Source: an uncultured Pseudoflavonifractor sp. (GTDB taxonomy: Bacteria > Bacillota > Clostridia > Oscillospirales > Oscillospiraceae). Taken from it: 64,000 bases of DNA. Where the stretch lies: contig CAJFTA010000002.1 of assembly GCA_904419835.1 (NCBI GenBank), positions 5,204-69,203 on the forward strand. Direction: 5' to 3'. Of this stretch, positions 15,630 to 24,457 are shown piece by piece (positions within the stretch are counted from its first letter, which is position 1; each line of letters begins with the position of its first letter). Made by a program: the position numbers and the translations under genes. The notes beneath the pieces are model-generated. The model was not told the DNA's origin. It did not search any database and saw only the letters and a program-made list of their open reading frames with translations.

Positions 15630-17090
15630 TCAGTCCTCCTGCTTGTGCCGTGCGGCGATGGCGGCCTGCTCCTCGGGCAGCTTCTTCTCCACGGTGAAGA
15701 AGAAGATCAGCGCCGCGCACACCACATAGGCGATGGTCTCCACCCAGATGTAGCCCACGGTGATGGTGCTCTGGACAGCGGCGGACTGGACAAGGGTCTC
15801 AGCGCCGCCGGTGGGCTTCTGGTAGTTAACCGCGCCCAGCATGGCCATGAATACGGCGTTCATGATGGGGGTGGCGGCCACCATCAGGGAGGAGTAGATG
15901 CTCATGGTCAGGCCGTCGGTGCGGATGCCCCGCTTGAACTCAATGTGGTCGATGACGTCGGCCAGCATGGCCAGGATCAGGTAGCAGGCGGGGGCGGAGC
16001 CCAGGCACTTGAGGGCCACGCCGATGGCCACCAGCACGAAGTTGTGGCTGCCCAGGCCGGCGATGACGCCGCCAACAGCGCCGGCCAGCATGCCCGCCAT
16101 GCACACGGTGCGCTTGGAGAACTTGTTGGCAAGGGGCACCACGAACAGGGCGGCCACGGCCATGGGGATGGCGCCCAGAACGGACAGAACAGTCTGGGCC
16201 AGGCCCCAGTCGATGGTGCCGGTGGCGCCGATGACCCACTCACAGAAGTAGCTCATGGAGCCGTTCTTCATGGCGCCCGCCCACTGGAAGCCCAGGTAGA
16301 AGAGGATGACAATCCACCACCACTTCTCGCTGGTGACGGCCCCCAGCTGCTCACCCAGGGAGGCGGCCTTGGCCTTGGTTTCCTGGCTGCCGCCGGCGGT
16401 CATGGCCTCCTCGGTGACCCGCTCACGGGTGAACTTGTACTGGAGGAAGATGGTCAGGGCGGAGAAAATGGCCACCGCCAGCATAACCATGAACCACATG
16501 TTCTGGTCGTTCTTCATCACCTGGCTGACCAGGATGGGGAACACCATGGAGCCCACGCCCATGACGCCCAGACCGGCCACGTTGGTGAAGGAGGCCAGAG
16601 CGCCCCGCTGCTGGCTGTTGCGGGTGGACACGGGGATGAGGGTGGAGTTGGCGGTGTTGTAGATGGGGTAGGCCACGGCATAGTAGAGGTTGTAGGCGAT
16701 GGCGATCCACACCATCCTGGCCGTACCCTCAAAGGGGACGATGAACATGAGCACGCTGGCCACCGACAGCGTCAGGGCGGACAGCAGCACCCAGGGCCGG
16801 GCCTTGCCCGCCATGCAGCGGGTGCGCTCGATGAGCTGGCCCACAATCAGGTTGGCGGCCACGATGAGGAGGGTGGACGCCACCTGGAGCGCCGAGAGGA
16901 AGGCCTCGTCCAGGGCCAGCACGTCGGTGAAGTACTTGTTGAGGAAGCTGGTGAAGATACCCGAGGAGAGCAGGGCGCCGAAGGGGCCGATGAAGTAGCC
17001 CAGCAGCATCTCGGGGAGCCGGACTTCTGAGGAGCGGATGAGGGAGCCGGTGAGGGGCGTGCTCCAGAAGTCATTCTTTTTGTTGTTCAT
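15630..17090 (-). CDS. GPH-family sugar:cation symporter, probably for L-rhamnose or rhamnosides
   Basis: A 486-residue major-facilitator transporter of the glycoside-pentoside-hexuronide type with 12 predicted membrane segments. The conserved family region DVIDHIEFKRGIRTDGL is at about residues 377-393. The N-terminal segment (EMLLGYFIGPFGALLSSGIF) matches the start of helix 1. AAAGGA lies upstream of the ATG. Its place between the rhamnosidase and rhamnulokinase genes points to uptake of rhamnose or short rhamnosides; the substrate is inferred from context only. Confidence 0.9.
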   Translation of the reverse strand: MNNKKNDFWSTPLTGSLIRSSEVRLPEMLLGYFIGPFGALLSSGIFTSFLNKYFTDVLALDEAFLSALQVASTLLIVAANLIVGQLIERTRCMAGKARPWVLLSALTLSVASVLMFIVPFEGTARMVWIAIAYNLYYAVAYPIYNTANSTLIPVSTRNSQQRGALASFTNVAGLGVMGVGSMVFPILVSQVMKNDQNMWFMVMLAVAIFSALTIFLQYKFTRERVTEEAMTAGGSQETKAKAASLGEQLGAVTSEKWWWIVILFYLGFQWAGAMKNGSMSYFCEWVIGATGTIDWGLAQTVLSVLGAIPMAVAALFVVPLANKFSKRTVCMAGMLAGAVGGVIAGLGSHNFVLVAIGVALKCLGSAPACYLILAMLADVIDHIEFKRGIRTDGLTMSIYSSLMVAATPIMNAVFMAMLGAVNYQKPTGGAETLVQSAAVQSTITVGYIWVETIAYVVCAALIFFFTVEKKLPEEQAAIAARHKQED

Positions 17091-17105
17091 AGTCCATGTC
17101 CTTTC

Positions 17106-19649
17106 TCAGAGCTTGCAGGAACAGGAATGGGTTCCGCTGCCATAAATTGTATGACATCCGTCGGGCAGCGTCAACTCACAGCTTGCGCCCACAGGCACCG
17201 TCACTGTCACGGTCAGCGTGCCGTTCTCCGCCTTCCAGTCCACTGCGGCCCGGCCGTAGGGGGTCTCCACCCAGGCGCTGGCCCAGGTGAGGCCGCCGCC
17301 CACCAGGGGCTTGACGGCAAAGCGCTTGTAGCCAGCCTCCAGGGGTTCGATACCCGCTACCCGGCGGTAGAGGAAGTCGCCCACAGCGCCGGAGGCGTAG
17401 TGGTTGTAGGAGATCATCTTGTCCGTGCCGTCGTCCCCGATGGGGCACTGGCCGTTCTCGTCCAGGCCGTCCCACCGCTCCCAGATGGTGGTGGCCCCCA
17501 CCTTCACCTCATAGAGCCAGGAGGGGCACTTGGTGTTGAGGAGCATTTTATAAGCGGTGTCGGCGTGGCCGTTGTCGGCCAGGGCGAAGAGGATGTAGGG
17601 CGTGCCGGGGAAGCCGGTGCCGATGCAGAAGTCGTTTTTCTCCACCAGCCGGGCCAGATTGTCCGCCGCCTTGGCCCTGGTCTCCGGCGGGAACATGCCG
17701 AACTGGAGGGGCAGGACATAGGCGGTCTGGAACTCGTTGAGGAGCCTGCCCTGGCCGTCGGTGAACACGGAGCAGTAGGCGTCGGCCACCTTGGCGCTCA
17801 GGTCTTTGTAGTAGGTAGCGTCCTCCGTCTCACCCAGCAGCTGAGCCACCCTGGCGGTCACCGCGCTGGTGTTGCACAGGCTGGCGGTGGCGGTCCACTT
17901 GCTGCGGGCCTGCCACTGCTGCATCTTGGGCACATCGGGGGCCACCCAGTCCCCGAAATGGAGCACCGAGGGAGTGCTCCAGATATACTTCTTCTTGCCG
18001 AAGCTGAGAAGTCCCGCCCAGAATTTGCAGGCCTTCACATACTTTTTCATCACCGGGTAGAACTTTTTCAGGATGGACAGGTCACCCCGGGCCATGTACT
18101 CCGCCCAGGGCACCAGCACGCAGGCGTCGCCCCACCAGTCCACCGCCATGGCGGGCATGGTGGCGGGGAAGCCGTACCCCTGGACGGGCACCGTGTTGGG
18201 GATGCCGCCGCCGGGCAGCTGCTCGGCCTGTACGTCCAGCATCCACTTCTCCAGGAAGCGGCTCATGTCAAAGTTATAGCAGGCGGTGGGGGAGAACACG
18301 GCGATGTCACCGGTCCAGCCCATGCGCTCGTCCCGCTGGGGGCAGTCGGTGGGGATATCCACAAAGTTGGACTTGGCGCCCCAGCGGATGTTGGACTGGA
18401 GCTGGTTGAGCATGTCGTTGGAGCAGGAGAAGCCGCCGTTGTCGTGTACGTCGGAGTAGAGGGCGGCGGCGGTGACGTGGATGTCCTCCGCGTCAATGCC
18501 CTCCACGCCCACATAGCGGAAGCCCATGTAGGTGAACCGGGGGGAGTAGGTCTGCTCCCCGTCCACGCAGGTGTACTCGATGCGGGCCTTGGCGGTGCGG
18601 AGGAAGGCGGTGTTCAGCGAGCCGTCCGGGTTGAGGATCTCGGCGTGGCGCACCAGGATCTTCTGGCCCCGCTTGCCACGGATCTTCAGCCGGACCACGC
18701 CGGCGAAGTTCTGGCCGAAGTCGTACACCAGGCAGTTTCCCACCCTGGTGCAGGAGACGGGGGAAAATTCCTCGTGGGCGGTGACCGCCGGGCCGTAGGC
18801 CGCCCGGATGGCCGGGCTGACCCGCAGCTTCTCCACTGTGGCGTTCCGCCAGCCGCCGGTCTCCGCCGTGGCGTCGTACACCTCGCCGTCGTACAGGTCG
18901 GCCTCCTTGAGGGGACCCTCCTCGGTGACCTGCCAGGAGGGGTCGGTGCCGATGATCTCCTCTGTTCCGTCCTTATAGGTGACCCGCAGCTCCAGCAGCA
19001 GGGCCTGCCGGTCGGCGGTGACCCGGTTCTTCCGGGTGAACACAAAGGATCCCACCGCCCAGCCGCCGGCCACCACCGCCGTCAGGGTGTTGTCCGCCCG
19101 GAGACAGCCGGTCACGTCGTAGGTCTGGTACTGCAAATTGGTCTTGTAGGAGGTAAAGCCGGGGGCGAAGTACTCGTTCCCCACCGGTGCGCCGTTGAGG
19201 GTCAGCTGGTAGACGCCCATAGCGGTGGCGCGGATTTTGGCCTCCTTCACCGCGCCCCGGAGGGCGAAGGTCTTGCGGAAGGTCATGGGCACGGGGGAGA
19301 CCTTTTTCTCCGTGAAGGAGTAGGCCCCGTCGCTGATCCACTGCCCGGCCCAGGGGGTGTCCAGCCGCCCGGTCTCAAATTCCAGGGAGGCCCGGGCGGT
19401 CTCCCCGGCGTCGTCCACCGCCGTCAGCTCCGCCCGGTATCGGGTGAAGGGCTTCAGGGCCGGGCCGCCGTAGGGGATGGCCACCTGCCGGCCGGTCTCC
19501 ACCGTCCAGCCGTTGACCGTCAGAACGGCCTTGGCCAGGGCCGCTCCGGCCCGGTCGCTGTCCAGGGAGAAACCGAACCGGGGGGCGGCCGCGTCGGTCA
19601 CGCAGTGTTCCCGCTGATTTTCGCAGGTAAAGGTTCTGATGGTGAGCAT
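17106..19649 (-). CDS. Alpha-L-rhamnosidase (GH78)
   Basis: Releases L-rhamnose from rhamnosides such as plant flavonoid glycosides or pectic oligosaccharides. About 847 residues: N-terminal beta-sandwich domains (to about 380), an (alpha/alpha)6 catalytic barrel, and a C-terminal beta domain. The barrel opens with the family hallmark DIPTDCPQRDERMGWTGD (about residues 428-445), which contains catalytic-site acidic residues. There is no signal peptide, so the enzyme is probably cytoplasmic and acts on imported rhamnosides. The start is placed at the ATG at 19649 with GAAAGG upstream; a TTG two codons earlier is too close to that site. It ends 15 bp before the transporter gene. Confidence 0.93.
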   Translation of the reverse strand: MLTIRTFTCENQREHCVTDAAAPRFGFSLDSDRAGAALAKAVLTVNGWTVETGRQVAIPYGGPALKPFTRYRAELTAVDDAGETARASLEFETGRLDTPWAGQWISDGAYSFTEKKVSPVPMTFRKTFALRGAVKEAKIRATAMGVYQLTLNGAPVGNEYFAPGFTSYKTNLQYQTYDVTGCLRADNTLTAVVAGGWAVGSFVFTRKNRVTADRQALLLELRVTYKDGTEEIIGTDPSWQVTEEGPLKEADLYDGEVYDATAETGGWRNATVEKLRVSPAIRAAYGPAVTAHEEFSPVSCTRVGNCLVYDFGQNFAGVVRLKIRGKRGQKILVRHAEILNPDGSLNTAFLRTAKARIEYTCVDGEQTYSPRFTYMGFRYVGVEGIDAEDIHVTAAALYSDVHDNGGFSCSNDMLNQLQSNIRWGAKSNFVDIPTDCPQRDERMGWTGDIAVFSPTACYNFDMSRFLEKWMLDVQAEQLPGGGIPNTVPVQGYGFPATMPAMAVDWWGDACVLVPWAEYMARGDLSILKKFYPVMKKYVKACKFWAGLLSFGKKKYIWSTPSVLHFGDWVAPDVPKMQQWQARSKWTATASLCNTSAVTARVAQLLGETEDATYYKDLSAKVADAYCSVFTDGQGRLLNEFQTAYVLPLQFGMFPPETRAKAADNLARLVEKNDFCIGTGFPGTPYILFALADNGHADTAYKMLLNTKCPSWLYEVKVGATTIWERWDGLDENGQCPIGDDGTDKMISYNHYASGAVGDFLYRRVAGIEPLEAGYKRFAVKPLVGGGLTWASAWVETPYGRAAVDWKAENGTLTVTVTVPVGASCELTLPDGCHTIYGSGTHSCSCKL

Positions 19650-19710
19650 ATGCAACCGGCCTTTCTCGTGCTAGCATTGGTTCTTCTCTCCGGCCCCAGC
19701 CGGGAAAAGA

Positions 19711-19749
19711 AATTGCTGTGCCCAGGGCGTTTCCCCAGGCACAGCAATT
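19711..19749 (-). terminator. Terminator after the membrane protein gene
   Basis: A 12-bp perfect stem (19749-19738 with 19722-19711 on the minus strand) followed by TCTTTTC. It separates the GH3/membrane-protein pair from the rhamnose genes, so those may need their own promoter or depend on read-through. Confidence 0.7.
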
Positions 19750-19790
19750 CAAACCCTGTTCAGGCCTTCAACGCTTGCCTGTAGGTTCTC

Positions 19791-20267
19791 TCAGGCCTCT
19801 TTCCTGTTGAGGCGGAAGAAGGCTGCCGCCATGGCGGCCACGGCGGACACCGCCAGGCAGATCATGTTGGCAATGGTGCCGGTGGCGGAGGACAGGTTCT
19901 CGGGGGTCTGCACCTCCAGGGTGACGTCGGCGTTGGAGAAGTAGATGAAGCCCAGGCCCTCGGCTCTGGCGGCAATCAGATTGATGAGGCAGAGGGTGAG
20001 GAGCACGGGGGCGGCGATGCGCATGGCGCCGGAGACAAGCTCCGCCGCAGCGGCGGCGCCGCCGGTCAGCTTCAGCTGGGCCAGGACAATGGCCAGCGCC
20101 AGCAGGACGACGGCCAGGATGCCGTAGGGGAGCATGCTGCTCACGGCGGCGTTCTGGAAGTAGCCTGCACTGGAGATGTTCACACCGTAGACAATCAGAG
20201 AGGCCAGCGCCAGGATGGCGGCAATCAGGTTCACCCAAACGCCGGCGGACTGTTTCTTGATGTTCAT
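19791..20267 (-). CDS. Four-helix membrane protein of unknown function
   Basis: 158 residues with four hydrophobic segments (about 10-30, 45-65, 80-98, 130-150) and a short external loop between helices 3 and 4. No family recognised. It starts 2 bp after the stop of the GH3 gene, with GAGGAGG in the end of that gene, so the two are translationally coupled and it is probably a partner of the membrane-anchored GH3 protein. Confidence 0.8.
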   Translation of the reverse strand: MNIKKQSAGVWVNLIAAILALASLIVYGVNISSAGYFQNAAVSSMLPYGILAVVLLALAIVLAQLKLTGGAAAAAELVSGAMRIAAPVLLTLCLINLIAARAEGLGFIYFSNADVTLEVQTPENLSSATGTIANMICLAVSAVAAMAAAFFRLNRKEA

Positions 20268-20269
20268 GG

Positions 20270-23200
20270 TTAAACCTCCTCTTTCTTCTTCTCAGGGACC
20301 ACGGTCAGGGCGATCCAGGCCACGGCGGTAATGACGGCCAGGGCGCCGCTGATGTAGGTGACGGCGGTGAGGGCGTTGTCCCACCAGGTGTTGACCCGCT
20401 CGGTGGACACGTTCATGATGGCGCTGTTGGCGTAGGTGTAGAGCTGGTACTTCAGGTTCTCCCGGGCCTGCTCCACCAGGGCGGAGTCGCCGCTGACGCT
20501 CTCCACGGAGATGTAGGGCCAGGTGGCGTCCACGCCGCCCTCACCCAGGTTGATGTGGTTGTCCTGGCCGCCGAAGTCGGCCACCTGGGTGATGCCGGCC
20601 ATGACCATGGACTCGGCGTTGAAGTAGTACTTGTTGTTCATCATGTCGGTGGAGATAAGGCCGGTGTAGCCCCACTCGTTGCGGAGAATATCCACCAGCA
20701 TGCCCACGTGGTGGGAGGCGTTGGTGGCGCCGATGCGGTTGAAGGCGATCATGACGGCCATGCCGTCGGCGTCGCTCAGGCCGCCCTCAAAGCAGCGCAG
20801 GTCGGTCTCGCGGAACTTCTGCTCGTTCATGTAGGCGGAGATGCCGCCGCGGTTGTGCTCCTGGTCGTTGAAGCCCATGTGCTTGGGGCCGTTGAGGATG
20901 CCCATGTCGGCGCAGCCCTGGAGAATGCCGTAGCCGATGCGGTTGGCCAGCATGGGATCCTCGGAGATGTACTCATAGTTGCGGCCGTTGTAGGGGGTGC
21001 GGCGCTGGGTCAGGCCGGTGCCCCACAGGTGGTAGCGCTGGAGCCACAGGCCGGAGTTGCCCTCCACGCGGCCCCACTCGTAGGCCAGGTCGGGGTTAAA
21101 GGAGGAGCCCATCAGGGTCTGGGAGTGGACGTTGAAGCGGTAGGTCTCGCCGGTGGTCTCGTCGGTGTAGGTGGCGGTGAAGCCGCTGACGCCCTCGTTC
21201 TGGATGACCACGGGGTTGTCCACGTTGGTCAGCACGTCGGACTGGCTGCCGCCGTGGATGACGGCGCCCACGGCCTCGTCAATGGTGATGGAGGAGACCA
21301 GGGTGTCCCAGAAGGGGTCGTCCACGCTCTCCAGCTGCTCATACTGGATGCTGGCGGTGTCGAAGCGGACGCCCTTGTCGCCGCCCTCGGCGGCGGGGCT
21401 GTCGGTCTGGATGGTGTAGGTCTCGCCCCGCAGCTCGGCAATCCACTCGTCAGCCCTGGGGCTGTCGGCGATGGTGACGGCCACCTCGTTGTAGTTGATG
21501 GGATAGGTGCCCTCCCAGTCGCTGCGGGAGAGATAGGTGACGGTGTCCTCGCCGGTCCAGTAGTTCAGGTCGGCGTCGTCGGCCACGTTGGTGACGGCGG
21601 TGCCGTTGGAGACGGAGAAGGTGGTGTCGTCCAGCTCGCCCAGGCTCCAGACCTGAGCGGTGCCGGAGGCCTCGGCGTCCATGCCGTCGGCGGTGGTGTA
21701 GCCCTGGGCGGCCAGGATGTTGTTCACGGCCTCGTGGGCTCCGGCGGCGGCGGTGAAGTAGTAGTCGCCGGCGTCCAGAATGTAGGTCTTGGCATTGGTG
21801 TAGTCGTAGCTGGCCAGGTACTTGGTGGGCACGGTGATGGTCACCTCGGCGGTGCCGCCGGCGGGGACCTCAGTCTTGCCGGAGTTGAGGAACATCACGG
21901 CGGACTTCTCCACCTTGTTCTCCACGTCGTAGTCGGTGTAGGGCTGCTGGACGTAGAGCTGGGCCAGGAAGTAGCCGTCCTGATCGCTGTTGTTCCTGAT
22001 CTCCACCACGGCGGTGATGTTGCCGTCGGGGGTGCGGTCCACATTCACGCTCTTCAGGGTCTGGGTGTAGTCCAGATAGCTCAGGCCGTGGCCGAAGGAG
22101 TAGATCACTTCCTTATTGTAATCCCAGGCGGCGTCCTGGGTGGCGCCCGCGCCGGAACTGGCGCCGGAGGCGGGATTCACAATGGAGTCGTAATACCGGG
22201 TCTCGTAGTACTTGTAGCCCACGTAGATGCCCTCGGCCTCCACGATGTAGTAGCCGCCGTTGTAGGTGTCGCTGCCGCCGAAGGAGCCGGCGATGGTGTT
22301 GGCGATCTCCACGCCGGGGTAGCGGGGGTCGTCGCCGGCGCTATTGACGATCTCATAGTCGGCGTAGTAGCCGCCGCCGAAGTTCATCACGGCGGGGATG
22401 GAGGCGTTGTCGGCCACATAGGTGTCGGGCAGGGCGCCGGTGGCGTTGACCTGGCCGGTGAGCACGTTCACCACGCCGATGGCCTGGTAGTCATTGAGAC
22501 AGCCGATGTAGGCGATGCCGTCCACCTCGTGGGCGCCGCCGGCGGCGATGTCCTTGATGACCATGGTGTTGCCGGTGTTCAGAAGGACGATGACCTTGGA
22601 GCAGGTCTCCCTGGCCACGTCGATGACGGCCAGCTCATCCTCACTCAGGGCCAGGGGGTCCATGCCGGTCTCCTCGCCGGCGTAGTTGACGGCGGAGCCG
22701 GGCATATAGGTGTTGCCCTCGCCGGCGCCCCGGGCGAACACGCAGATGCCGATGGTGTTCTCCTTGTCCACCTGGCTCTTCCAGTCGGCGGGCGCGCCCA
22801 GGTTCTCATACTCCGTGGGGGGCACCTCGGCGATCTGGTAGGTGGTCATGTCGCCGGGGGAGGCCACGTAGATGTGGTCATAGGCCACGGCGGTCTCCAG
22901 CTCGCCGGTCCACTGGTTGGGGACCTCCTCGGTGTGCTTGTTGAGAATGTTGTTCTGATAGAAGTCCTTCACCGTCTCGTTGATCGTCACACCCGCGTCG
23001 GTGAGGGCCTGGACCAGGTCCACCGCGTCGGCGTTGCCCGCCTTGTGGTCGCCGCTGGTGTAGGGATAGGGGGCATAGGCGGCCAGACCGAAGAGGGCCA
23101 CGGTGGTGTCGGAGGCCAGAGGCAGCACATCGTTGTCATTCTTCATGATGACGGTGCCCTCTTCGCCCTCCCGGATGGCGATGTCCCGGGCGGCGGCCTT

Positions 23201-23404
23201 CATCTCGTCGATGGTGGCGTAGTCGCTCTGGAAGCGGGCGGAATCCTCATCGGTAATGGTGACATAGCTGCTGGTTCCAAGGAAGCCGTCCAGCGCTGAA
23301 CGATAGCCCTCCGCGATGCCTGTGCCCACGACAGACAGGGCAAGCACGGAGGCCATGACAGCCGAAAGACCTCTCATGACGGGTGCAATTCGTTTCGCTT
23401 TCAT
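20270..23404 (-). CDS. Membrane-anchored GH3-family glycoside hydrolase with permuted domain order
   Basis: 1044 residues with a hydrophobic N-terminal anchor (about 10-30) and a C-terminal membrane helix before a Lys-rich tail. GH3 proteins normally run N-terminal barrel, C-terminal domain, fibronectin-like domain. Here the C-terminal (alpha/beta)6 domain comes first (to about 440, ending YSFGHGLSYLDYTQTL), the fibronectin-like domain next (to about 560), and the barrel block with the nucleophile region LISTDMMNNKYYF (Asp near residue 920) comes last. The start at 23404 has GGGGAGGA upstream. Predicted exo-glycosidase on the outer face of the membrane; sugar specificity unknown. It heads the minus-strand group that includes the rhamnose genes. 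Confidence 0.85.
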   Translation of the reverse strand: MKAKRIAPVMRGLSAVMASVLALSVVGTGIAEGYRSALDGFLGTSSYVTITDEDSARFQSDYATIDEMKAAARDIAIREGEEGTVIMKNDNDVLPLASDTTVALFGLAAYAPYPYTSGDHKAGNADAVDLVQALTDAGVTINETVKDFYQNNILNKHTEEVPNQWTGELETAVAYDHIYVASPGDMTTYQIAEVPPTEYENLGAPADWKSQVDKENTIGICVFARGAGEGNTYMPGSAVNYAGEETGMDPLALSEDELAVIDVARETCSKVIVLLNTGNTMVIKDIAAGGAHEVDGIAYIGCLNDYQAIGVVNVLTGQVNATGALPDTYVADNASIPAVMNFGGGYYADYEIVNSAGDDPRYPGVEIANTIAGSFGGSDTYNGGYYIVEAEGIYVGYKYYETRYYDSIVNPASGASSGAGATQDAAWDYNKEVIYSFGHGLSYLDYTQTLKSVNVDRTPDGNITAVVEIRNNSDQDGYFLAQLYVQQPYTDYDVENKVEKSAVMFLNSGKTEVPAGGTAEVTITVPTKYLASYDYTNAKTYILDAGDYYFTAAAGAHEAVNNILAAQGYTTADGMDAEASGTAQVWSLGELDDTTFSVSNGTAVTNVADDADLNYWTGEDTVTYLSRSDWEGTYPINYNEVAVTIADSPRADEWIAELRGETYTIQTDSPAAEGGDKGVRFDTASIQYEQLESVDDPFWDTLVSSITIDEAVGAVIHGGSQSDVLTNVDNPVVIQNEGVSGFTATYTDETTGETYRFNVHSQTLMGSSFNPDLAYEWGRVEGNSGLWLQRYHLWGTGLTQRRTPYNGRNYEYISEDPMLANRIGYGILQGCADMGILNGPKHMGFNDQEHNRGGISAYMNEQKFRETDLRCFEGGLSDADGMAVMIAFNRIGATNASHHVGMLVDILRNEWGYTGLISTDMMNNKYYFNAESMVMAGITQVADFGGQDNHINLGEGGVDATWPYISVESVSGDSALVEQARENLKYQLYTYANSAIMNVSTERVNTWWDNALTAVTYISGALAVITAVAWIALTVVPEKKKEEV

Positions 23405-23457
23405 CGTTTTTCCTCCCCATAGTAGCATGAACATTAACGGCCGTTCTGTTGTGAGGA

Positions 23458-23486
23458 ATTATAACACTGGGGCAATCTTTTGTCCA
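23458..23486 (-). promoter_or_regulatory. Promoter of the GH3 gene
   Basis: On the minus strand, TGGACA (23486-23481), a 17-bp spacer and TATAAT (23463-23458). Confidence 0.75.
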
Positions 23487-23636
23487 TGTTTTAGTGATAA
23501 TATCCAACAAGTAGAAAGAACAACATACTTTTTGCTGCAATTGAACACAAATGAGCAGAAATGAGCATGAATAGGAGGGGAGAAATGGCATTGTGCCCGG
23601 AAACGGAATCCATAATATTCCAAAAACAAGGGAACA

Positions 23637-23665
23637 TTGACAACAAAATGACCGAATGATACAAT
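23637..23665 (+). promoter_or_regulatory. Promoter of the DeoR regulator gene
   Basis: TTGACA (23637-23642), a 17-bp spacer and TACAAT (23660-23665), near consensus. It diverges from the GH3 promoter about 150 bp away, so one regulator could control both. Confidence 0.85.
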
Positions 23666-23691
23666 ATCGGCGGATTATGGAGGGGGTAATT

Positions 23692-24435
23692 ATGCATACG
23701 AACGAACGCTTTGACCTGATTCTGGACTATCTCAAAATGCACAAACGCGCAACAGTTGCGGATTTGAGCAAATTGGTGTATGTCAGCGAAGCCACGGTGC
23801 GCCGGGACCTGAACGAGATGCAGCGGATGGGACTGCTCCGCCGGACCCACGGCGGGGCCATGTACGCCGATGGGTCGGAGGAGGTGTCCATCTTTGTCCG
23901 GCAGGAGGTCAACGCCACCGGGAAGGAGGTCACCGCCTCCATCGCCCTGCCCCATCTGCCCGACTTCCATACCATATTCATTGACAACTCCTCCACCTGC
24001 CTGGCCCTGGTGCAGCGGATGAACCTGCAGCACAAGGTGGCGGTCACCAACGGCATCCAGGCCGCCACCTGGCTGACCCAGCAGGACGGCGTGCAGGTCA
24101 TCATGCCCGGCGGCGAGCTGAAGCCCAACACCGGCTTTACCGGCAGCATGGCCTGCAACGCCCTGCGGGGCTTCCGGTTCGACGTGATGCTCTGCTCCTG
24201 CGCCGCCATTGACATGGAGGGCACCTATGAGAACTCCCTGGCGGTAAAGGAGCTGAAGGTCACCGCCATGGAGCTGTCCGACCGCTGCATCCTCATCACG
24301 GACAAGACCAAGTTCAGCCTGAAGTCCCCCTACCGCACTGTGGGCCTGCGGAAGTATGACAGCATCTTCACCGACGCGGAGGACGAGCTGCTCTCCCCCT
24401 ACCGGGAGGCCGGGCTGCAGATCATCAACCGGTGA
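23692..24435 (+). CDS. DeoR-family transcriptional regulator
   Basis: 247 residues: an N-terminal helix-turn-helix (ATVADLSKLVYVSEATVRRD, about residues 18-37) and a DeoR C-terminal sugar-phosphate sensing domain (ITDKTKFSLKS near residue 201). The start at 23692 has GGAGGGGG upstream. Divergent transcription from the GH3/rhamnose gene block suggests it is the local repressor, released by a phosphorylated intermediate such as rhamnulose 1-phosphate; the target and effector are inferred. Its stop lies 22 bp before the acylation cassette, so it could also be co-transcribed with that cassette. Confidence 0.88.
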   Translation: MHTNERFDLILDYLKMHKRATVADLSKLVYVSEATVRRDLNEMQRMGLLRRTHGGAMYADGSEEVSIFVRQEVNATGKEVTASIALPHLPDFHTIFIDNSSTCLALVQRMNLQHKVAVTNGIQAATWLTQQDGVQVIMPGGELKPNTGFTGSMACNALRGFRFDVMLCSCAAIDMEGTYENSLAVKELKVTAMELSDRCILITDKTKFSLKSPYRTVGLRKYDSIFTDAEDELLSPYREAGLQIINR

Positions 24436-24457
24436 CCGGGCGCAAGGGGGTTTTTCT

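Noticed and set aside
20555..23299. 914-codon plus-strand frame opposite the GH3 gene
   Set aside because: Translation is repetitive Gly/Val/His-rich with no recognisable fold, while the opposite strand codes a clear GH3 protein.
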